Notes under the pieces: model-generated
Told to the model about the DNA's origin: nothing
Databases searched by the model: none
What the model saw: only the letters and a program-made list of their open reading frames with translations
Source of the DNA: Pelagibacterium nitratireducens
GTDB taxonomy: Bacteria; Pseudomonadota; Alphaproteobacteria; Rhizobiales; Devosiaceae
NCBI RefSeq assembly: GCF_037044555.1
Contig: NZ_CP146275.1
Coordinates: 586,001 to 650,000 of the forward strand
Length of the DNA stretch: 64,000 nt
Direction: 5' to 3'
Program-made: the position numbers and the translations under genes
Shown: positions 16,802 to 26,408 of the stretch, piece by piece
Numbering within the stretch: the stretch's first letter is position 1
How the letters are laid out: every line of letters begins with the position of its first letter

Positions 16802-16832
16802 AAAAAGGGCGCCCGATGCGGCGCCCTTTTTT
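16802..16832. terminator. Bidirectional terminator
   Basis: A 12-bp stem AAAAAGGGCGCC/GGCGCCCTTTTT with a 6-base loop, followed by T, lies between the convergent transporter and M42 peptidase genes. Confidence 0.92.
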
Positions 16833-16851
16833 ATGGTGATTGCGGCGGGTG

Positions 16852-17895
16852 CTATTTGCTCTTGAGGTAGGCCACGAGAATATCGAGGGCGGCCTGAAGG
16901 TCGGATTTTTCGATCATTTCGGCGACGGTGTGGATGTAGCGGGTGCCCACAACGATGCCGATGGCGCGGGCGCCGGCGGCGGCCTGCTGGGCGGCGGCGG
17001 CGTCCTGACCGCCCGAGGCGAGGATGGAGCGCTGGACGGGGATATCCTGTTTTTTGGCCAGCGCCTCGATTTCCTCGACCAGATCGAAATCGGCGATGAA
17101 CGAGCCGTCCTTGATGGTCAGGCCCACGCCCTTGCCCTGGGCGGTGACCATTTCGTTTTCGGGCACGCCCGGTGTGTCGCAGGCGAGTGTCGTGTCGATG
17201 CCCAGTCCGATATCGGGCAAGACGGCAAAGGCGGCGGTGCGGGCGCCGCGCAGGCCCACTTCTTCCTGGGTGGTGAAGGCGACATGAATTTCGCAATCGT
17301 GGGCGACCCCGCTCTCGGCCAGGGCGCGGATGGCCTCGATGCCCAGCCAGCAGGCGACGCGGTTGTCGAGGGCCTTGGAGACGATCTTGGCGCCCATTTC
17401 GACGAGCGGTTCGTCCATGACGATGAAATCGCCGACCTGGACTTTCTCGCGGGTCTCGGCGCCGAAACCGATATCGACGAAGAACTCCTTGATGGCGGGG
17501 ATTTTCTTGCGATCTTCGGGCGATGAGATGTGCAGCGGACGCCCGCCGGCGTTCATGACGCCTGGGTAATCGCCATCGGGGGTAACGACTTTGACGCGGC
17601 GTGCGAAGAGGGTGCGCGGATCGAAGCCGCCGACATTGTCGATGTGGATCCAGCCTTTTTCAGACACATGGGTGACCAGAAACCCGATCTCGTCCATGTG
17701 GCAGAGCAGCATGATCTTGAGGGGATTTTTCACCTTGGTCCGCGAGCGGCGCATGGCGATCAGCGAACCCATGGAATCGGTCCGGACTTCATCGAACAGA
17801 CCATCGATTTCGGTCTCGATCAGCTTTCGCACGCGGTGTTCGCGGCCGGGAACGCCGGGGGTTTCGCAAAGCGCGCGGAGGAGGTCGATGTTCAT
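16852..17895 (-). CDS. M42 family metallopeptidase (glutamyl aminopeptidase/FrvX-like)
   Basis: The 347-residue protein has the M42 metal-site elements: LLCHMDEIGF near residue 65, KALDNRVACW near residue 180, FTTQEEVGLRGA near residue 210, and an IDTTLACDTPG stretch. These supply the His, Asp and Glu ligands of the two metal ions. Family members are large self-assembling aminopeptidases. AGGAG precedes the ATG and overlaps the stop region of the upstream phytase-like gene, so it is the last gene of the cobS-cobT operon. Confidence 0.92.
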   Translation of the reverse strand: MNIDLLRALCETPGVPGREHRVRKLIETEIDGLFDEVRTDSMGSLIAMRRSRTKVKNPLKIMLLCHMDEIGFLVTHVSEKGWIHIDNVGGFDPRTLFARRVKVVTPDGDYPGVMNAGGRPLHISSPEDRKKIPAIKEFFVDIGFGAETREKVQVGDFIVMDEPLVEMGAKIVSKALDNRVACWLGIEAIRALAESGVAHDCEIHVAFTTQEEVGLRGARTAAFAVLPDIGLGIDTTLACDTPGVPENEMVTAQGKGVGLTIKDGSFIADFDLVEEIEALAKKQDIPVQRSILASGGQDAAAAQQAAAGARAIGIVVGTRYIHTVAEMIEKSDLQAALDILVAYLKSK

Positions 17896-17907
17896 GGCGG
17901 GGGGCTC

Positions 17908-18915
17908 CTAGTCGGGAAAGGAAAATTCAAGCAGCAGGGTGCGCTGGAAGGAATTGAAATTGTCGTCGGAGACGATGGTGACGCGGGTTTGACCGTCGGG
18001 CAAGCTGCGCACGCCCAGGGCCTCGAAATTGTCGACGGCGCTGCCCGAGCCTGAGAGGATGATTTCGCCATCCAGTGTGGCGTCCGGGCGGACTTCGTTA
18101 GCGGGGATCCGCCGGATCTGCATGGAAAAGGCGAGGAACGCCAGCCCGCGTTCGAGAACCAGCAGGTCGCCATTGGGCAGGAAGGCGCAATCGGTGGGAT
18201 TGAGGCCGGGCGCCATGGCAAGGCCGAGATCGCCGCGGTCGCGATTGCCCAGAAGGGTTGCAGCCCATTGGCCAGCGGTCCGGGCGTGGGCCTCGGCGAT
18301 GATCAGGGTCGATCTGGCAATCGGGGAAGCGGGCGGGGCGATGCACACCGATTCAATCGATTCATTGGTGCGCAGATCGGTCAGCCATTGGGGGATGGCG
18401 ATTTCGCGCGCTGCACCAAAGGGGCGACCATCGAGGAGGTCGAATTCGGCGATGCGGGCCAGGTTTTCAAACCCCACCCGCACGGCGTCGGGCCCGCCGT
18501 TGCGGACGACCACTTCGATGGCTTCGGAATCGGAGGAAAACTTGTTGGGGAGCGGATTGCCCGATGAATTGCGCACGACATCGATCTCGACCCCGGAGAG
18601 GCCGGCGGGAGCGCCATCGGCAAGATCGAGGGACCCGGAGAGGAAACGGCCCTGATCGGTGACCATGACGAAGCGGGCCGCATCGCGGAAGGCGAGACCG
18701 GAAATGCCGCCGAAATCGGGGTGGGCGCCGGTCAATTCCAGCCCGCCCGCAAAAATCAGGCTACCGACCTGCTCACCGATCGCGGCGTTGCGGAAGCTTG
18801 TGATCGGCCGGGCGGAAACCGCGATCGCCTCGGCGCTCGGGGACTGTGCGGAGGCCGGTTCTACCGCCAGAACGAGCGTTATGGCAACCACGGAGGCGCT
18901 GGCAAAACGTCTCAG
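17908..18915 (-). CDS. Esterase-like activity of phytase family protein, exported
   Basis: The protein has the PF13449-type signatures [22 protein letters not shown] and [13 protein letters not shown]. The fold is a probable beta-propeller with unknown substrate. An annotated GTG start at 18891 would leave a signal peptide without positive residues. A CTG at 18915 gives [16 protein letters not shown] ending PASAQ, a proper signal peptide, has GGAGG five bases upstream, and overlaps the cobT TGA as CTGA. I therefore prefer CTG (335 residues), though a non-ATG/GTG/TTG start is unusual. There is a stop seven codons above it, so no other start exists. Confidence 0.75.
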   Translation of the reverse strand: MRRFASASVVAITLVLAVEPASAQSPSAEAIAVSARPITSFRNAAIGEQVGSLIFAGGLELTGAHPDFGGISGLAFRDAARFVMVTDQGRFLSGSLDLADGAPAGLSGVEIDVVRNSSGNPLPNKFSSDSEAIEVVVRNGGPDAVRVGFENLARIAEFDLLDGRPFGAAREIAIPQWLTDLRTNESIESVCIAPPASPIARSTLIIAEAHARTAGQWAATLLGNRDRGDLGLAMAPGLNPTDCAFLPNGDLLVLERGLAFLAFSMQIRRIPANEVRPDATLDGEIILSGSGSAVDNFEALGVRSLPDGQTRVTIVSDDNFNSFQRTLLLEFSFPD

Positions 18916-20795
18916 CGCCGCCTCCGGGCTTCACCGGGCAGTTCTTCATCGAACAGGGCGGCGAGATTGTCGGTCATGGCGCCGGCCAATTCGTCGGCGT
19001 CGAGAATGGTGACGGCGCGGCGGTAATAGCGGGTCACGTCATGGCCGATGCCGATGGCGACGAGCTGGACCGGGGAGCGGGTTTCGATCTCCTCGATCAC
19101 GGCGCGCAGATGGGCTTCGAGGTAATTGCCCGGATTGACGCTTTGCGTGGAATCATCGACCGGCGCGCCATCAGAAATCACCATCAGGATGCGGCGGTTT
19201 TCCGGGCGGTTGACGATCCGCTTGTGGGCCCATTGCAGGGCCTCGCCGTCGATGTTTTCTTTCAGCAACCCCTCACGCATCATCAGGCCGAGATTGCGCT
19301 TGGCGTGGCGCCAGGGCTCGTCGGCGCCTTTATAGATGATGTGGCGGATGTCGTTGACGCGGCCGGGATTGGGTGGGCGTCCGGCGTCGAGCCAGGCTTC
19401 GCGGGACTTGCCGCCCTTCCAGGCGCGGGTGGTAAAGCCGAGGATTTCGACCTTGACGCCGCAGCGCTCGAGGGTGCGCGCGAGAATATCGCCGCAGATC
19501 GCCGCGATGGTGATGGGGCGGCCACGCATGGAGCCGGAATTGTCGATCAGGAGCGTCACGCAGGTGTCACGGAATTCGGTGTCGCGTTCGGCCTTGAACG
19601 AAAGGGCCTGGAGCGGATCGGTGACGACGCGGGTGAGGCGTGCGGTGTCGAGCACCCCTTCCTCGAGGTCGAAATCCCAGCCGCGGTTCTGCTGGGCCAT
19701 CAAACGGCGCTGGAGCTTGTTGGCCAGCCGGGCGACGGCGCCGGCCAGATGTTCGAGCTGTCTGTCGAGCAATTGGCGGAGCTGGTCGAGCTCTTCGGGC
19801 GGGCACAGATCGGCGGCCGAGATGATCTCGTCGAACTTGTCGGTGAAGATCTTGTAGGTGGGCTGATTGGACAGGCGCTGGTCGCCTTCGCCCTGCGGGG
19901 GCGGGGCGGGAGCGTCTTCGCCGGCTTCGGCCTGGGCGTCCTCATCGGTGTCGGCGCTGTCGGCCTCCATGCCTTCGACGTCGCCGGATTCCTCGTGTTC
20001 GCCCGGCGCCTCGTCGGTGCCGTCCATGTCCTGGTTGTCGGCGTCGCCGTCCTGCTCTTCCTCCTCGCCGTTCATGGCCTGGTTGTTCTGGGCGTCCTGA
20101 TCGGAGCCTTCGGAATCGTCGGAATCGAACTGATCGGGGTCGGCTTCGGCCAGAAGGTCGAGGTCGCGCAGGATGGAGCGGGTTTTGCGTGAAAACTCGG
20201 CCTGGTTGTCGAGGTGGCTTGCCAGTTCATCAAGCGAAGTGCCAATGCGACCTTCGAGCTTTTCGCGCCAGAGATCGACAATGGGGGTGCCCGAGGGCGG
20301 GATGGGGATGCCGGCGACCTTTTCGCGCATCATCAGTCCGAGCGCTTCGGCCAAAGGCGCGTCTTTGAGGTCGGTGACATTGGCGTAATTGGCGCGGAAC
20401 AGCCGGTCCTCGATCATTTCGGCGATATTGCCGCTCATGCCCGCCATGCGAGAGCAGCCAAGCGATTCCACGCGCGCCTGTTCAAGCGCGTCAAAGGCGG
20501 CCTTGGCATCGGGGTCCTTGGGGGCAAGGCGGCGATGGGTGTCTGCGTCGTGGCTGGCCATGCGCATGGCCATGGCATCGCCCTGGCCGCGGGCGATGGC
20601 GATATCGCGGGAGGTCGGCAGGCGGGGCAGGGCGGCAAGGCGGGCCTTGTCTGCGGTGAGGATAGGCCGGTCTGCGGTAAAGCTCACCTCGAGATCGTGC
20701 TTGCCCGCGACGGTGCGCAAGGCGGCGCCGACCGCTGCCTTGAACGGGCCGGTGGGATCGGGCTTGTTGGCTTTGATGCGCGGGGGCTGGGCCAT
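18912..20795 (-). CDS. cobT: Cobaltochelatase subunit CobT
   Basis: The 627-residue protein has a helical N-terminal region, a long acidic Asp/Glu/Gln-rich linker (about residues 220-310) and a C-terminal von Willebrand A domain with the MIDAS motif DNSGSMRG (about residue 425). CobT with CobS forms the AAA+ motor that drives CobN in aerobic cobalamin synthesis, inserting cobalt into hydrogenobyrinic acid diamide. The acidic linker is normal for the family. The gene follows cobS after a strong intercistronic hairpin. cobN is not in the window. Confidence 0.96.
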   Translation of the reverse strand: MAQPPRIKANKPDPTGPFKAAVGAALRTVAGKHDLEVSFTADRPILTADKARLAALPRLPTSRDIAIARGQGDAMAMRMASHDADTHRRLAPKDPDAKAAFDALEQARVESLGCSRMAGMSGNIAEMIEDRLFRANYANVTDLKDAPLAEALGLMMREKVAGIPIPPSGTPIVDLWREKLEGRIGTSLDELASHLDNQAEFSRKTRSILRDLDLLAEADPDQFDSDDSEGSDQDAQNNQAMNGEEEEQDGDADNQDMDGTDEAPGEHEESGDVEGMEADSADTDEDAQAEAGEDAPAPPPQGEGDQRLSNQPTYKIFTDKFDEIISAADLCPPEELDQLRQLLDRQLEHLAGAVARLANKLQRRLMAQQNRGWDFDLEEGVLDTARLTRVVTDPLQALSFKAERDTEFRDTCVTLLIDNSGSMRGRPITIAAICGDILARTLERCGVKVEILGFTTRAWKGGKSREAWLDAGRPPNPGRVNDIRHIIYKGADEPWRHAKRNLGLMMREGLLKENIDGEALQWAHKRIVNRPENRRILMVISDGAPVDDSTQSVNPGNYLEAHLRAVIEEIETRSPVQLVAIGIGHDVTRYYRRAVTILDADELAGAMTDNLAALFDEELPGEARRRR

Positions 20796-20827
20796 GTTGC
20801 TCTTCGTCTGATGTCACGCCGGGGAGG

Positions 20828-20893
20828 AAGGCCCCCTCACCCGGCCGTTTGGGCTTACCTTTCCCCTTTTGGGGAAAGGTAAGCCGGGGCCTT
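20828..20893. repeat. Strong nested hairpin between cobS and cobT
   Basis: The inner stem is a perfect 15-bp inverted repeat (20852-20866 and 20871-20885) around a TTTT loop. Outer arms AAGGCCCC (20828-20835) and GGGGCCTT (20886-20893) pair outside it. On the coding (minus) strand there is no T-tract after it, so it is not a simple terminator. Confidence 0.8.
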
Positions 20894-20900
20894 TGCGGCT

Positions 20901-21881
20901 CTACGCCGAGATTGCCAGATTGGCGGCCGATTCAGGCAACTCGACGCCAAACACGCGCTGGTAGAATTCGGCGACCACCGGGCGTTCGAGTTCGTCGCAC
21001 TTGTTCAAAAAGGTCAGCCGGAAGGCAAAGCCGATGTCGCCGAAGATTTCGGCGTTTTCGGCCCATGTGATGACGGCGCGCGGGCTCATGACGGTCGAAA
21101 GATCGCCATTGATGAAGGCCGAGCGGGTCAGATCGGCGACGCGGACCATGTTGGAGACGAGTTTGCGGCCCTCATCGTCTTTGTCGTAGCTCTTGGCCTT
21201 GGCCAGAACGATGCCGACTTCCTTTTCATGGGCGAGATAGTTCAGCGTCACCACGATCGACCAGCGGTCCATCTGGCCCTGGTTGATCTGCTGGGTGCCG
21301 TGATAGAGGCCCGAGGTGTCGCCAAGCCCGATGGTGTTGGTCGTGGAAAACAGCCGGAAGGCTGGGTGCGGGCGGATGACGCGGTTCTGATCGAGCAGGG
21401 TGAGGCGGCCGGCCACTTCGAGCACGCGCTGGATCACGAACATCACGTCGGGACGCCCGGCGTCGTATTCGTCGAACACCAGGGCGATGTTGTTCTGGAC
21501 GGCCCAGGGCAGGATGCCATCGCGGAATTCGGTGACCTGCTTGCCGTCGCGCAGGACGATGGCGTCCTTGCCGACAAGGTCGATACGGGAGACGTGACTG
21601 TCGAGATTGACGCGGACCAGCGGCCAGTTGAGGCGCGCGGCGACCTGTTCGATATGGGTGGATTTGCCCGTGCCGTGATAGCCCTGCACCATGACGCGGC
21701 GGTTGAAGGCGAAACCGGCGAGAATGGCAAGGGTGGTGTTGCGATCGAACAGATAGTCCGGATCGATCTCGGGCACGTGGTCGGTGTGTTCTTTATAGCC
21801 TTTGACAACCATGTCGCTGTCGATCCCGAACAGATCGCGCACTGAATACTCGGTGTCGGGCAGGTTGGAAAACTCAGTCAT
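20901..21881 (-). CDS. cobS: Cobaltochelatase subunit CobS
   Basis: The 326-residue AAA+ protein has Walker A GYHGTGKS (about residue 69) and Walker [13 protein letters not shown] (about residue 134). It forms hexamers that associate with CobT and energise CobN. The length and motifs are normal. It is the first gene of the operon continuing with cobT, the phytase-like gene and the M42 peptidase, 192 bases from the J-domain gene upstream. Confidence 0.96.
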   Translation of the reverse strand: MTEFSNLPDTEYSVRDLFGIDSDMVVKGYKEHTDHVPEIDPDYLFDRNTTLAILAGFAFNRRVMVQGYHGTGKSTHIEQVAARLNWPLVRVNLDSHVSRIDLVGKDAIVLRDGKQVTEFRDGILPWAVQNNIALVFDEYDAGRPDVMFVIQRVLEVAGRLTLLDQNRVIRPHPAFRLFSTTNTIGLGDTSGLYHGTQQINQGQMDRWSIVVTLNYLAHEKEVGIVLAKAKSYDKDDEGRKLVSNMVRVADLTRSAFINGDLSTVMSPRAVITWAENAEIFGDIGFAFRLTFLNKCDELERPVVAEFYQRVFGVELPESAANLAISA

Positions 21882-22073
21882 AATTTGCCTCGTCTCGGGC
21901 GCACCGGAACCATGTTTTTCCGATGCTAAGGCGCGTTCGGTTCGCGTCTTTTAAGGAAAAATTCGGAGCGCTTATAGCAACACAACTGCCATAAACCTAG
22001 AGCGCGGGATGCCGCAAGCGTTCCGACCCTGTTTCACTCGGCTTTTCGCATTACAGAAAAGGCAAGTGGGTGG

Positions 22074-22730
22074 TCAGACAAAGCCGCGCTGCTTGAGATG
22101 GTTATAGGCCGAAATGATGTTGCGCAGCCGGTCTTCGGAGCCCTTGTCGCCGCCATTGGCGTCGGGGTGGTGGAGTTTGACCAGGGCCTTGTAGGCCGAT
22201 TTGATATCGCCCGAGGGCTTGCGCCCCTCAAGGCCGAGCACTTCAAAAGCGGCACGGTCCTGCCCGGTGAGCGTGATGGCGCGCTCTGCGGCCTCACCCT
22301 TGGCGCCGGCGTCCTGACGGGCGCGCGAACGCAGGCGGGCGAACACGCCATTGACGTCGCGGAACTGGCTGCCGGTATAGTCGCGCGCCTTATATTTTTT
22401 CGGCTGCGGGTCCGATTTGCCGAAGCGGTTGGACCCGTAGGCCCAGGTTTCGCGGCTGCCGGGCGCGTTCATCTTGGTGGCGTGATCGGCGATTTCCTCG
22501 TCATCCATGCCGGTGAAATAATTGTAGGCCTTGTTGTAATGGCGCACATGCTCGAGGCAGAAATTGTGGAACTGGCCCTCCGAGCGCGCGCCTTTTGGCG
22601 CCTTGTGCATGCCGGGCTTGTCACACCCTTCCCAATCGCACCCCGGATGCGTCGCCACCTGCTCTTCAACCTGGGAGCGGCGCGGCTTGATGCGGACGGA
22701 GTCAAAGATGTTGGATTTGGAATTCGACAT
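22074..22730 (-). CDS. J domain-containing protein (DnaJ-like molecular chaperone)
   Basis: The 218-residue protein has a C-terminal J-like domain (about residues 155-215) with SAYKALVKLHHPDANGGDK, which holds the HPD tripeptide needed to stimulate DnaK. The N-terminal half has CDWEGCDKPGMHKAP, a Cys/His cluster that may bind zinc, and NFCLEHVRHYNKAYNYF. Genes of this type usually sit next to cobS in Hyphomicrobiales. I chose the ATG giving MSNSKSNIF; a start at 22802 would include the palindromic repeat. Confidence 0.88.
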   Translation of the reverse strand: MSNSKSNIFDSVRIKPRRSQVEEQVATHPGCDWEGCDKPGMHKAPKGARSEGQFHNFCLEHVRHYNKAYNYFTGMDDEEIADHATKMNAPGSRETWAYGSNRFGKSDPQPKKYKARDYTGSQFRDVNGVFARLRSRARQDAGAKGEAAERAITLTGQDRAAFEVLGLEGRKPSGDIKSAYKALVKLHHPDANGGDKGSEDRLRNIISAYNHLKQRGFV

Positions 22731-22775
22731 GAGAGCGGACGGGAACCTTTGTTGCGGGGCCAGCATATTTTTTTC

Positions 22776-22818
22776 GTGAGATCGAACCGGAAAAGTGTGC
22801 AACTTTTCCCGATCTCAC
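22776..22818. repeat. Dispersed palindromic repeat, copy 2
   Basis: Arms GTGAGATC/GATCTCAC enclose GAACCGGAAAAGT, GTGC and AACTTTTCCC. It lies in the divergent region between the J-domain gene and bolA. Confidence 0.75.
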
Positions 22819-22910
22819 TCTAGCGAAACGAAAGCCCATAATCATATACCGTTTGAAACCGGCTGGCCCGGTTCAATTTGTTCTATTTTCCATAACAGGC
22901 GTGTTGACAC

Positions 22911-23174
22911 ATGAGCGTTCGCGATGAAATCGAAGCCAAACTCACCGAAACCTTCGCGCCGGTGTCGATCGAAGTGATCGACGATTCAGAGCGTCATCAT
23001 GGTCACGCAGGATGGCGGGAAGGGGGCAATACCCATTTCCGCATCACCATCGCCAGCGAAAAACTCGATGGCCTCAATCGCGTCGACCAGCACCGCGCCA
23101 TCAACGCGGCGCTTGCCGATCAGTTCGATGCCGGGCTGCACGCGCTGGCCATCAAGGTCATTCCTTCGCGCTGA
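22911..23174 (+). CDS. bolA: BolA family protein
   Basis: The 87-residue protein has the BolA features: IEVIDDSERHHGHAGW in the first half, the conserved THFRITIAS strand and the RVDQHRAINAALADQF helix. The C-terminal LHALAIKV is also typical. BolA proteins form Fe-S bridged complexes with monothiol glutaredoxins and act in iron homeostasis or stress morphology. The 3' end overlaps the convergent CorC/HlyC gene by 17 bases, and no terminator separates them. Confidence 0.93.
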   Translation: MSVRDEIEAKLTETFAPVSIEVIDDSERHHGHAGWREGGNTHFRITIASEKLDGLNRVDQHRAINAALADQFDAGLHALAIKVIPSR

Positions 23175-24435
23175 CCGCCGCTTCGACCGGCGATACCCGG
23201 AGCTGGGTCACCCTGTTGTGCTGGCGACGCAGGACCTTGAAGCGCAGGTTGTGGAAGGTGAATTGCTGGCCCGGATCGGGGATCAGCTTGGCTTCGTGGA
23301 TCACAAGACCGGCAACGGTGGTGGCTTCCTCGTCGGGCAGGTTCCAGTCTAGCGCCCGGTTGAGGTCGCGGATCGGCAACTGGCCGTCGATGATATAGGA
23401 ACCGTCGGCCTGCTTGCGCACGCCATCGATCACCGCGTCGTGCTCGTCGGCGATTTCCCCGACGATTTCCTCGAGGATGTCTTCAAGGGTGATCAGGCCC
23501 TGCACCTCGCCATATTCATCGACAACCAGCGCGAAATGGAGCTTGCGCTTCAAGAACGCGTTGAGCTGGGCCTGGGCGGAGGTCGTGTCGGGCACGAACC
23601 AGGGTTTGAAGGCGATCCTGGCCGGATTGACCTTTGTGAAATCCCCGTCGGCCTTCTGGATGGCGCGCAGCAGATCCTTGGCGTGGACGATGCCCACGAT
23701 ATTGTCCTGCTTTTCCTTGTAGAGCGGTACGCGGGTAAAGGGGCTGTCGAGGATGGCGCCGATCAATTCGTCGGCGGGCATGTCGGCATCGAGCGCCAGC
23801 ATGCGGGTCCTGTGCACCATGACGTCGGAGACTTCGAGTTCGCGCAGATCGAGGATGCCGCCCAGCATGTCGCGGTCGCCCTTGACCACTTCGCCCTCGT
23901 GGTGAAGGAAATCCACTGTACCGCGCAATTCATCATGGCCCGAGATTTCGCTGGCCTTGTCGGGGTCGAGACCGAACAGGCGCAGGATCAGGTTGACCAG
24001 AGACTGCACGGCCAGCGTTACCGGTGAAAACACCAGCACGATGACCCTGATGACCGGGGCGACAACGAGCGCAAAACTGTCGGGCCGGATCAGGGCAAGC
24101 GTCTTGGGCAGCACCTCGGAGAACACAACGACCGCCGCCGTCATGGCGAGTGTTGCATAGGCGATGCCGGCCTCGCCGAAAATCTGAATCAGCACCGAGG
24201 CGGCAAGGGTCGAGGCCAAAATATTGACGACGTTGTTGCCCAGAAGGATGGCGCCGATCAGGCGCTCCTTTTCCGCCGTCAGCTTTTCGACCAGCGAGGC
24301 GCGCGTGTTGCCCGACTTGGCCAATTGGTACATGCGGGCCCGCGATGAGGCGGTCAGCGCGGTTTCCGAGCCGGAAAAGAAAAAGCTCATAGCCAGCAGC
24401 GCGATAATGGCGAGCAGGGACAGCCACAACGACAT
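23158..24435 (-). CDS. HlyC/CorC family (CNNM) transporter or ion-efflux associated protein
   Basis: The 425-residue protein starts with a CNNM/DUF21 membrane domain of about four helices (SETALTASSRARM in the first 35 residues). It continues with two CBS domains (about residues 205-325) and a C-terminal CorC-HlyC domain. Relatives are linked to Mg2+/Co2+ handling rather than to haemolysis. The ATG shares one base with the aroB stop (TGATG), so it is co-translated with aroK-aroB, an arrangement common in alphaproteobacteria. Confidence 0.92.
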   Translation of the reverse strand: MSLWLSLLAIIALLAMSFFFSGSETALTASSRARMYQLAKSGNTRASLVEKLTAEKERLIGAILLGNNVVNILASTLAASVLIQIFGEAGIAYATLAMTAAVVVFSEVLPKTLALIRPDSFALVVAPVIRVIVLVFSPVTLAVQSLVNLILRLFGLDPDKASEISGHDELRGTVDFLHHEGEVVKGDRDMLGGILDLRELEVSDVMVHRTRMLALDADMPADELIGAILDSPFTRVPLYKEKQDNIVGIVHAKDLLRAIQKADGDFTKVNPARIAFKPWFVPDTTSAQAQLNAFLKRKLHFALVVDEYGEVQGLITLEDILEEIVGEIADEHDAVIDGVRKQADGSYIIDGQLPIRDLNRALDWNLPDEEATTVAGLVIHEAKLIPDPGQQFTFHNLRFKVLRRQHNRVTQLRVSPVEAAVSAKE

Positions 24436-25550
24436 CAGCGAATATCCTCAAGGAATGTTGCGACCGCTTCGGGGTCGATGTTTTTCTCGATGAAGGCCTT
24501 GCCGATGCCGCGCGTTAAAATGAACGTCAATTGCCCGCGCGAGACTTTCTTGTCCTGTGCGATGGCGTCCATGAGCATTTGCGTTGGCGGCAGGTCTCCG
24601 GAGATATCGGCCAATGTAGTGGGCAGGCCGGCATTTTTCAAATGGGCTTGGACCCGACCGGCATCCTGGGACGGTGCAAGACCCAGTTTGGCCGAAAACC
24701 GATATGCCAGCACCATGCCGATGGCGACGCCTTCGCCATGGAGCAGGCGGTCGGAATAGCCGGTGGCTTTTTCGAGCGCGTGGCCGAAGGTGTGGCCGAG
24801 ATTGAGGAGCGCCCGGTCGCCGGTTTCCTTTTCGTCGGCGGCCACGACGCGGGCCTTGGCGGCGCAGGCCCGCGCGATGGCCTCACCCCGGGCCGGGCCG
24901 CCCGCTTCGATGTCGCGATAATTGGCTTCCAGCCAGAAAAACAGTTCCTCGTCGTCGATTAGGCCGTATTTGGCCAGTTCGGCATAGCCGGCGGCGAACT
25001 GGCGGGGGGGAAGGGTTTGAAGTGCGCTCAGATCGGCAAGCACCAGGCGGGGCTGATGGAAGGCGCCGACAAGGTTCTTGCCATGGGCTGAATTGATGCC
25101 GGTCTTGCCGCCGACCGAGGAATCCACCTGCGCCAGGAGCGAGGTGGGGATCTGGACGAAATCCATGCCGCGCCGGACGATGGAAGCGGCAAAGCCGGCC
25201 AGATCGCCGATCACCCCGCCGCCCAGGGCAATGAGGATGTCGGTGCGTTCGAGCCGGGCAGCCATGATGGCTTCGACCACGCTCTGAAGGTTGGTCCATG
25301 ATTTGGTGGCTTCGCCGGCCGATACGACGATTTCGGTGTGCCCGAGGCCGGCCGCGTCAAGGGACGCGGTGAGGCGAGGGAGCTGGGCCTTTGCCACATT
25401 CTCGTCGGTGACGATGCCGTAGCGGGCACCGGGGAACATCGCGGCCAGTCTTGGGCCGGCGCTTTGTATGGCATCGGGGGCGATGACGATGTCATAGGCC
25501 CGATCGCCCAGCGGTACATGAACGGTGTGAAGGGGTGTATGCTCGCTCAT
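24435..25550 (-). CDS. aroB: 3-dehydroquinate synthase
   Basis: The 371-residue protein carries the NAD-binding GGGVIGDLAGF motif and the metal-binding residues in the FGHALE region (NLGHTFGHALEKATGY). It converts DAHP into 3-dehydroquinate, the second shikimate pathway step. Its start overlaps the aroK stop in an ATGA junction. Length and motifs are normal for the family. Confidence 0.96.
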   Translation of the reverse strand: MSEHTPLHTVHVPLGDRAYDIVIAPDAIQSAGPRLAAMFPGARYGIVTDENVAKAQLPRLTASLDAAGLGHTEIVVSAGEATKSWTNLQSVVEAIMAARLERTDILIALGGGVIGDLAGFAASIVRRGMDFVQIPTSLLAQVDSSVGGKTGINSAHGKNLVGAFHQPRLVLADLSALQTLPPRQFAAGYAELAKYGLIDDEELFFWLEANYRDIEAGGPARGEAIARACAAKARVVAADEKETGDRALLNLGHTFGHALEKATGYSDRLLHGEGVAIGMVLAYRFSAKLGLAPSQDAGRVQAHLKNAGLPTTLADISGDLPPTQMLMDAIAQDKKVSRGQLTFILTRGIGKAFIEKNIDPEAVATFLEDIR

Positions 25551-26140
25551 TGGTCTTTCGGGATGTCGAAATGGCGCGAAATGGCGGAGAGAATATCGTT
25601 GACGACCACATCATGGGGCACGTCGCGCGAAGCGACGGTGATGTCGGCCAGCGCATAGACGGGATAGCGGGTGTCGATCAGTCCCTGCAGCGTGCTGCGC
25701 GGGTCGGGGGTCTGGAGCAGGGGGCGGCCGGGCCGTTTGGAGACGCGGGCGAACAACAGGTCGAAATCGGCCTTGATCCAGATCGAGACGGCATGGGTCT
25801 TTATCGCCTCGCGGGTTTCGGGATTGATGAAGGCACCGCCGCCAGTGGCGATGATGCCCTGATGCTCGCGCAACAGCCGCGCGATGACCCGGGCCTCGCC
25901 GGCGCGGAATTCGGGCTCGCCGTGGGCGGCAAAGATGTCGGGGACCGACATGCCGGCGGCGGTTTCGATCTCGGCGTCGGAATCGGTGAAGGGCAGGCCC
26001 AGGCGATGGGCCAGGCGACGGCCGACGGTGGTCTTGCCGGCGCCCATCATGCCCACGATCACGATCGGCCGCCCGGCCAGGGCGTCGAGCACCCGGCTTT
26101 CGGCCTTCGGCCTGGCAATGCCTGTCGCGTTGTGCCCCAT
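25547..26140 (-). CDS. aroK: Shikimate kinase
   Basis: The 197-residue protein has the Walker A GMMGAGKTTVGRRLA (about residue 33), the DSDAEIE shikimate-binding segment and the FRAGEARVI and GGGAF motifs of shikimate kinase. It phosphorylates shikimate at the 3-hydroxyl. It has a short N-terminal extension compared with E. coli AroK, normal in this order. It leads the aroK-aroB-CorC operon and is divergent from the small membrane gene before xerD. Confidence 0.95.
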   Translation of the reverse strand: MGHNATGIARPKAESRVLDALAGRPIVIVGMMGAGKTTVGRRLAHRLGLPFTDSDAEIETAAGMSVPDIFAAHGEPEFRAGEARVIARLLREHQGIIATGGGAFINPETREAIKTHAVSIWIKADFDLLFARVSKRPGRPLLQTPDPRSTLQGLIDTRYPVYALADITVASRDVPHDVVVNDILSAISRHFDIPKDQ

Positions 26141-26255
26141 CGTGGTGCCCTTATTGGTTGATGTGGTTCAACCGTGTGGCGGGCGGGCTGTCAAGGCGCT
26201 CGCTTGCCCGTCACGCGCAAATCTGGGAAAATCACTATCCGACACCGAGGATGCC

Positions 26256-26408
26256 ATGCCCACATTGTTTCGTTTGCTGGTCGCCATCGCCTTTATCGTG
26301 GGGCTTGCCTATGCGGGCATGTTCGCGCTGGCGGTGCTGGTCGAGCCCAATGAGCGCGACGTGACGGTGCGCGTGCCCACGCGCGATCTTCTGGCGGATG
26401 CGCCGTGA
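26256..26408 (+). CDS. Small single-pass membrane protein upstream of xerD
   Basis: This 50-residue protein has one hydrophobic helix (residues 5-28) and a charged tail VEPNERDVTVRVPTRDLL. Its TGA overlaps the GTG start of xerD (GTGA), strong evidence that it is translated and coupled to xerD. Similar short proteins with a PxERD(V/I)TVxVP tail are common before xerD in Hyphomicrobiales, sometimes annotated misleadingly as histidine kinase. No function is known. Confidence 0.75.
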   Translation: MPTLFRLLVAIAFIVGLAYAGMFALAVLVEPNERDVTVRVPTRDLLADAP

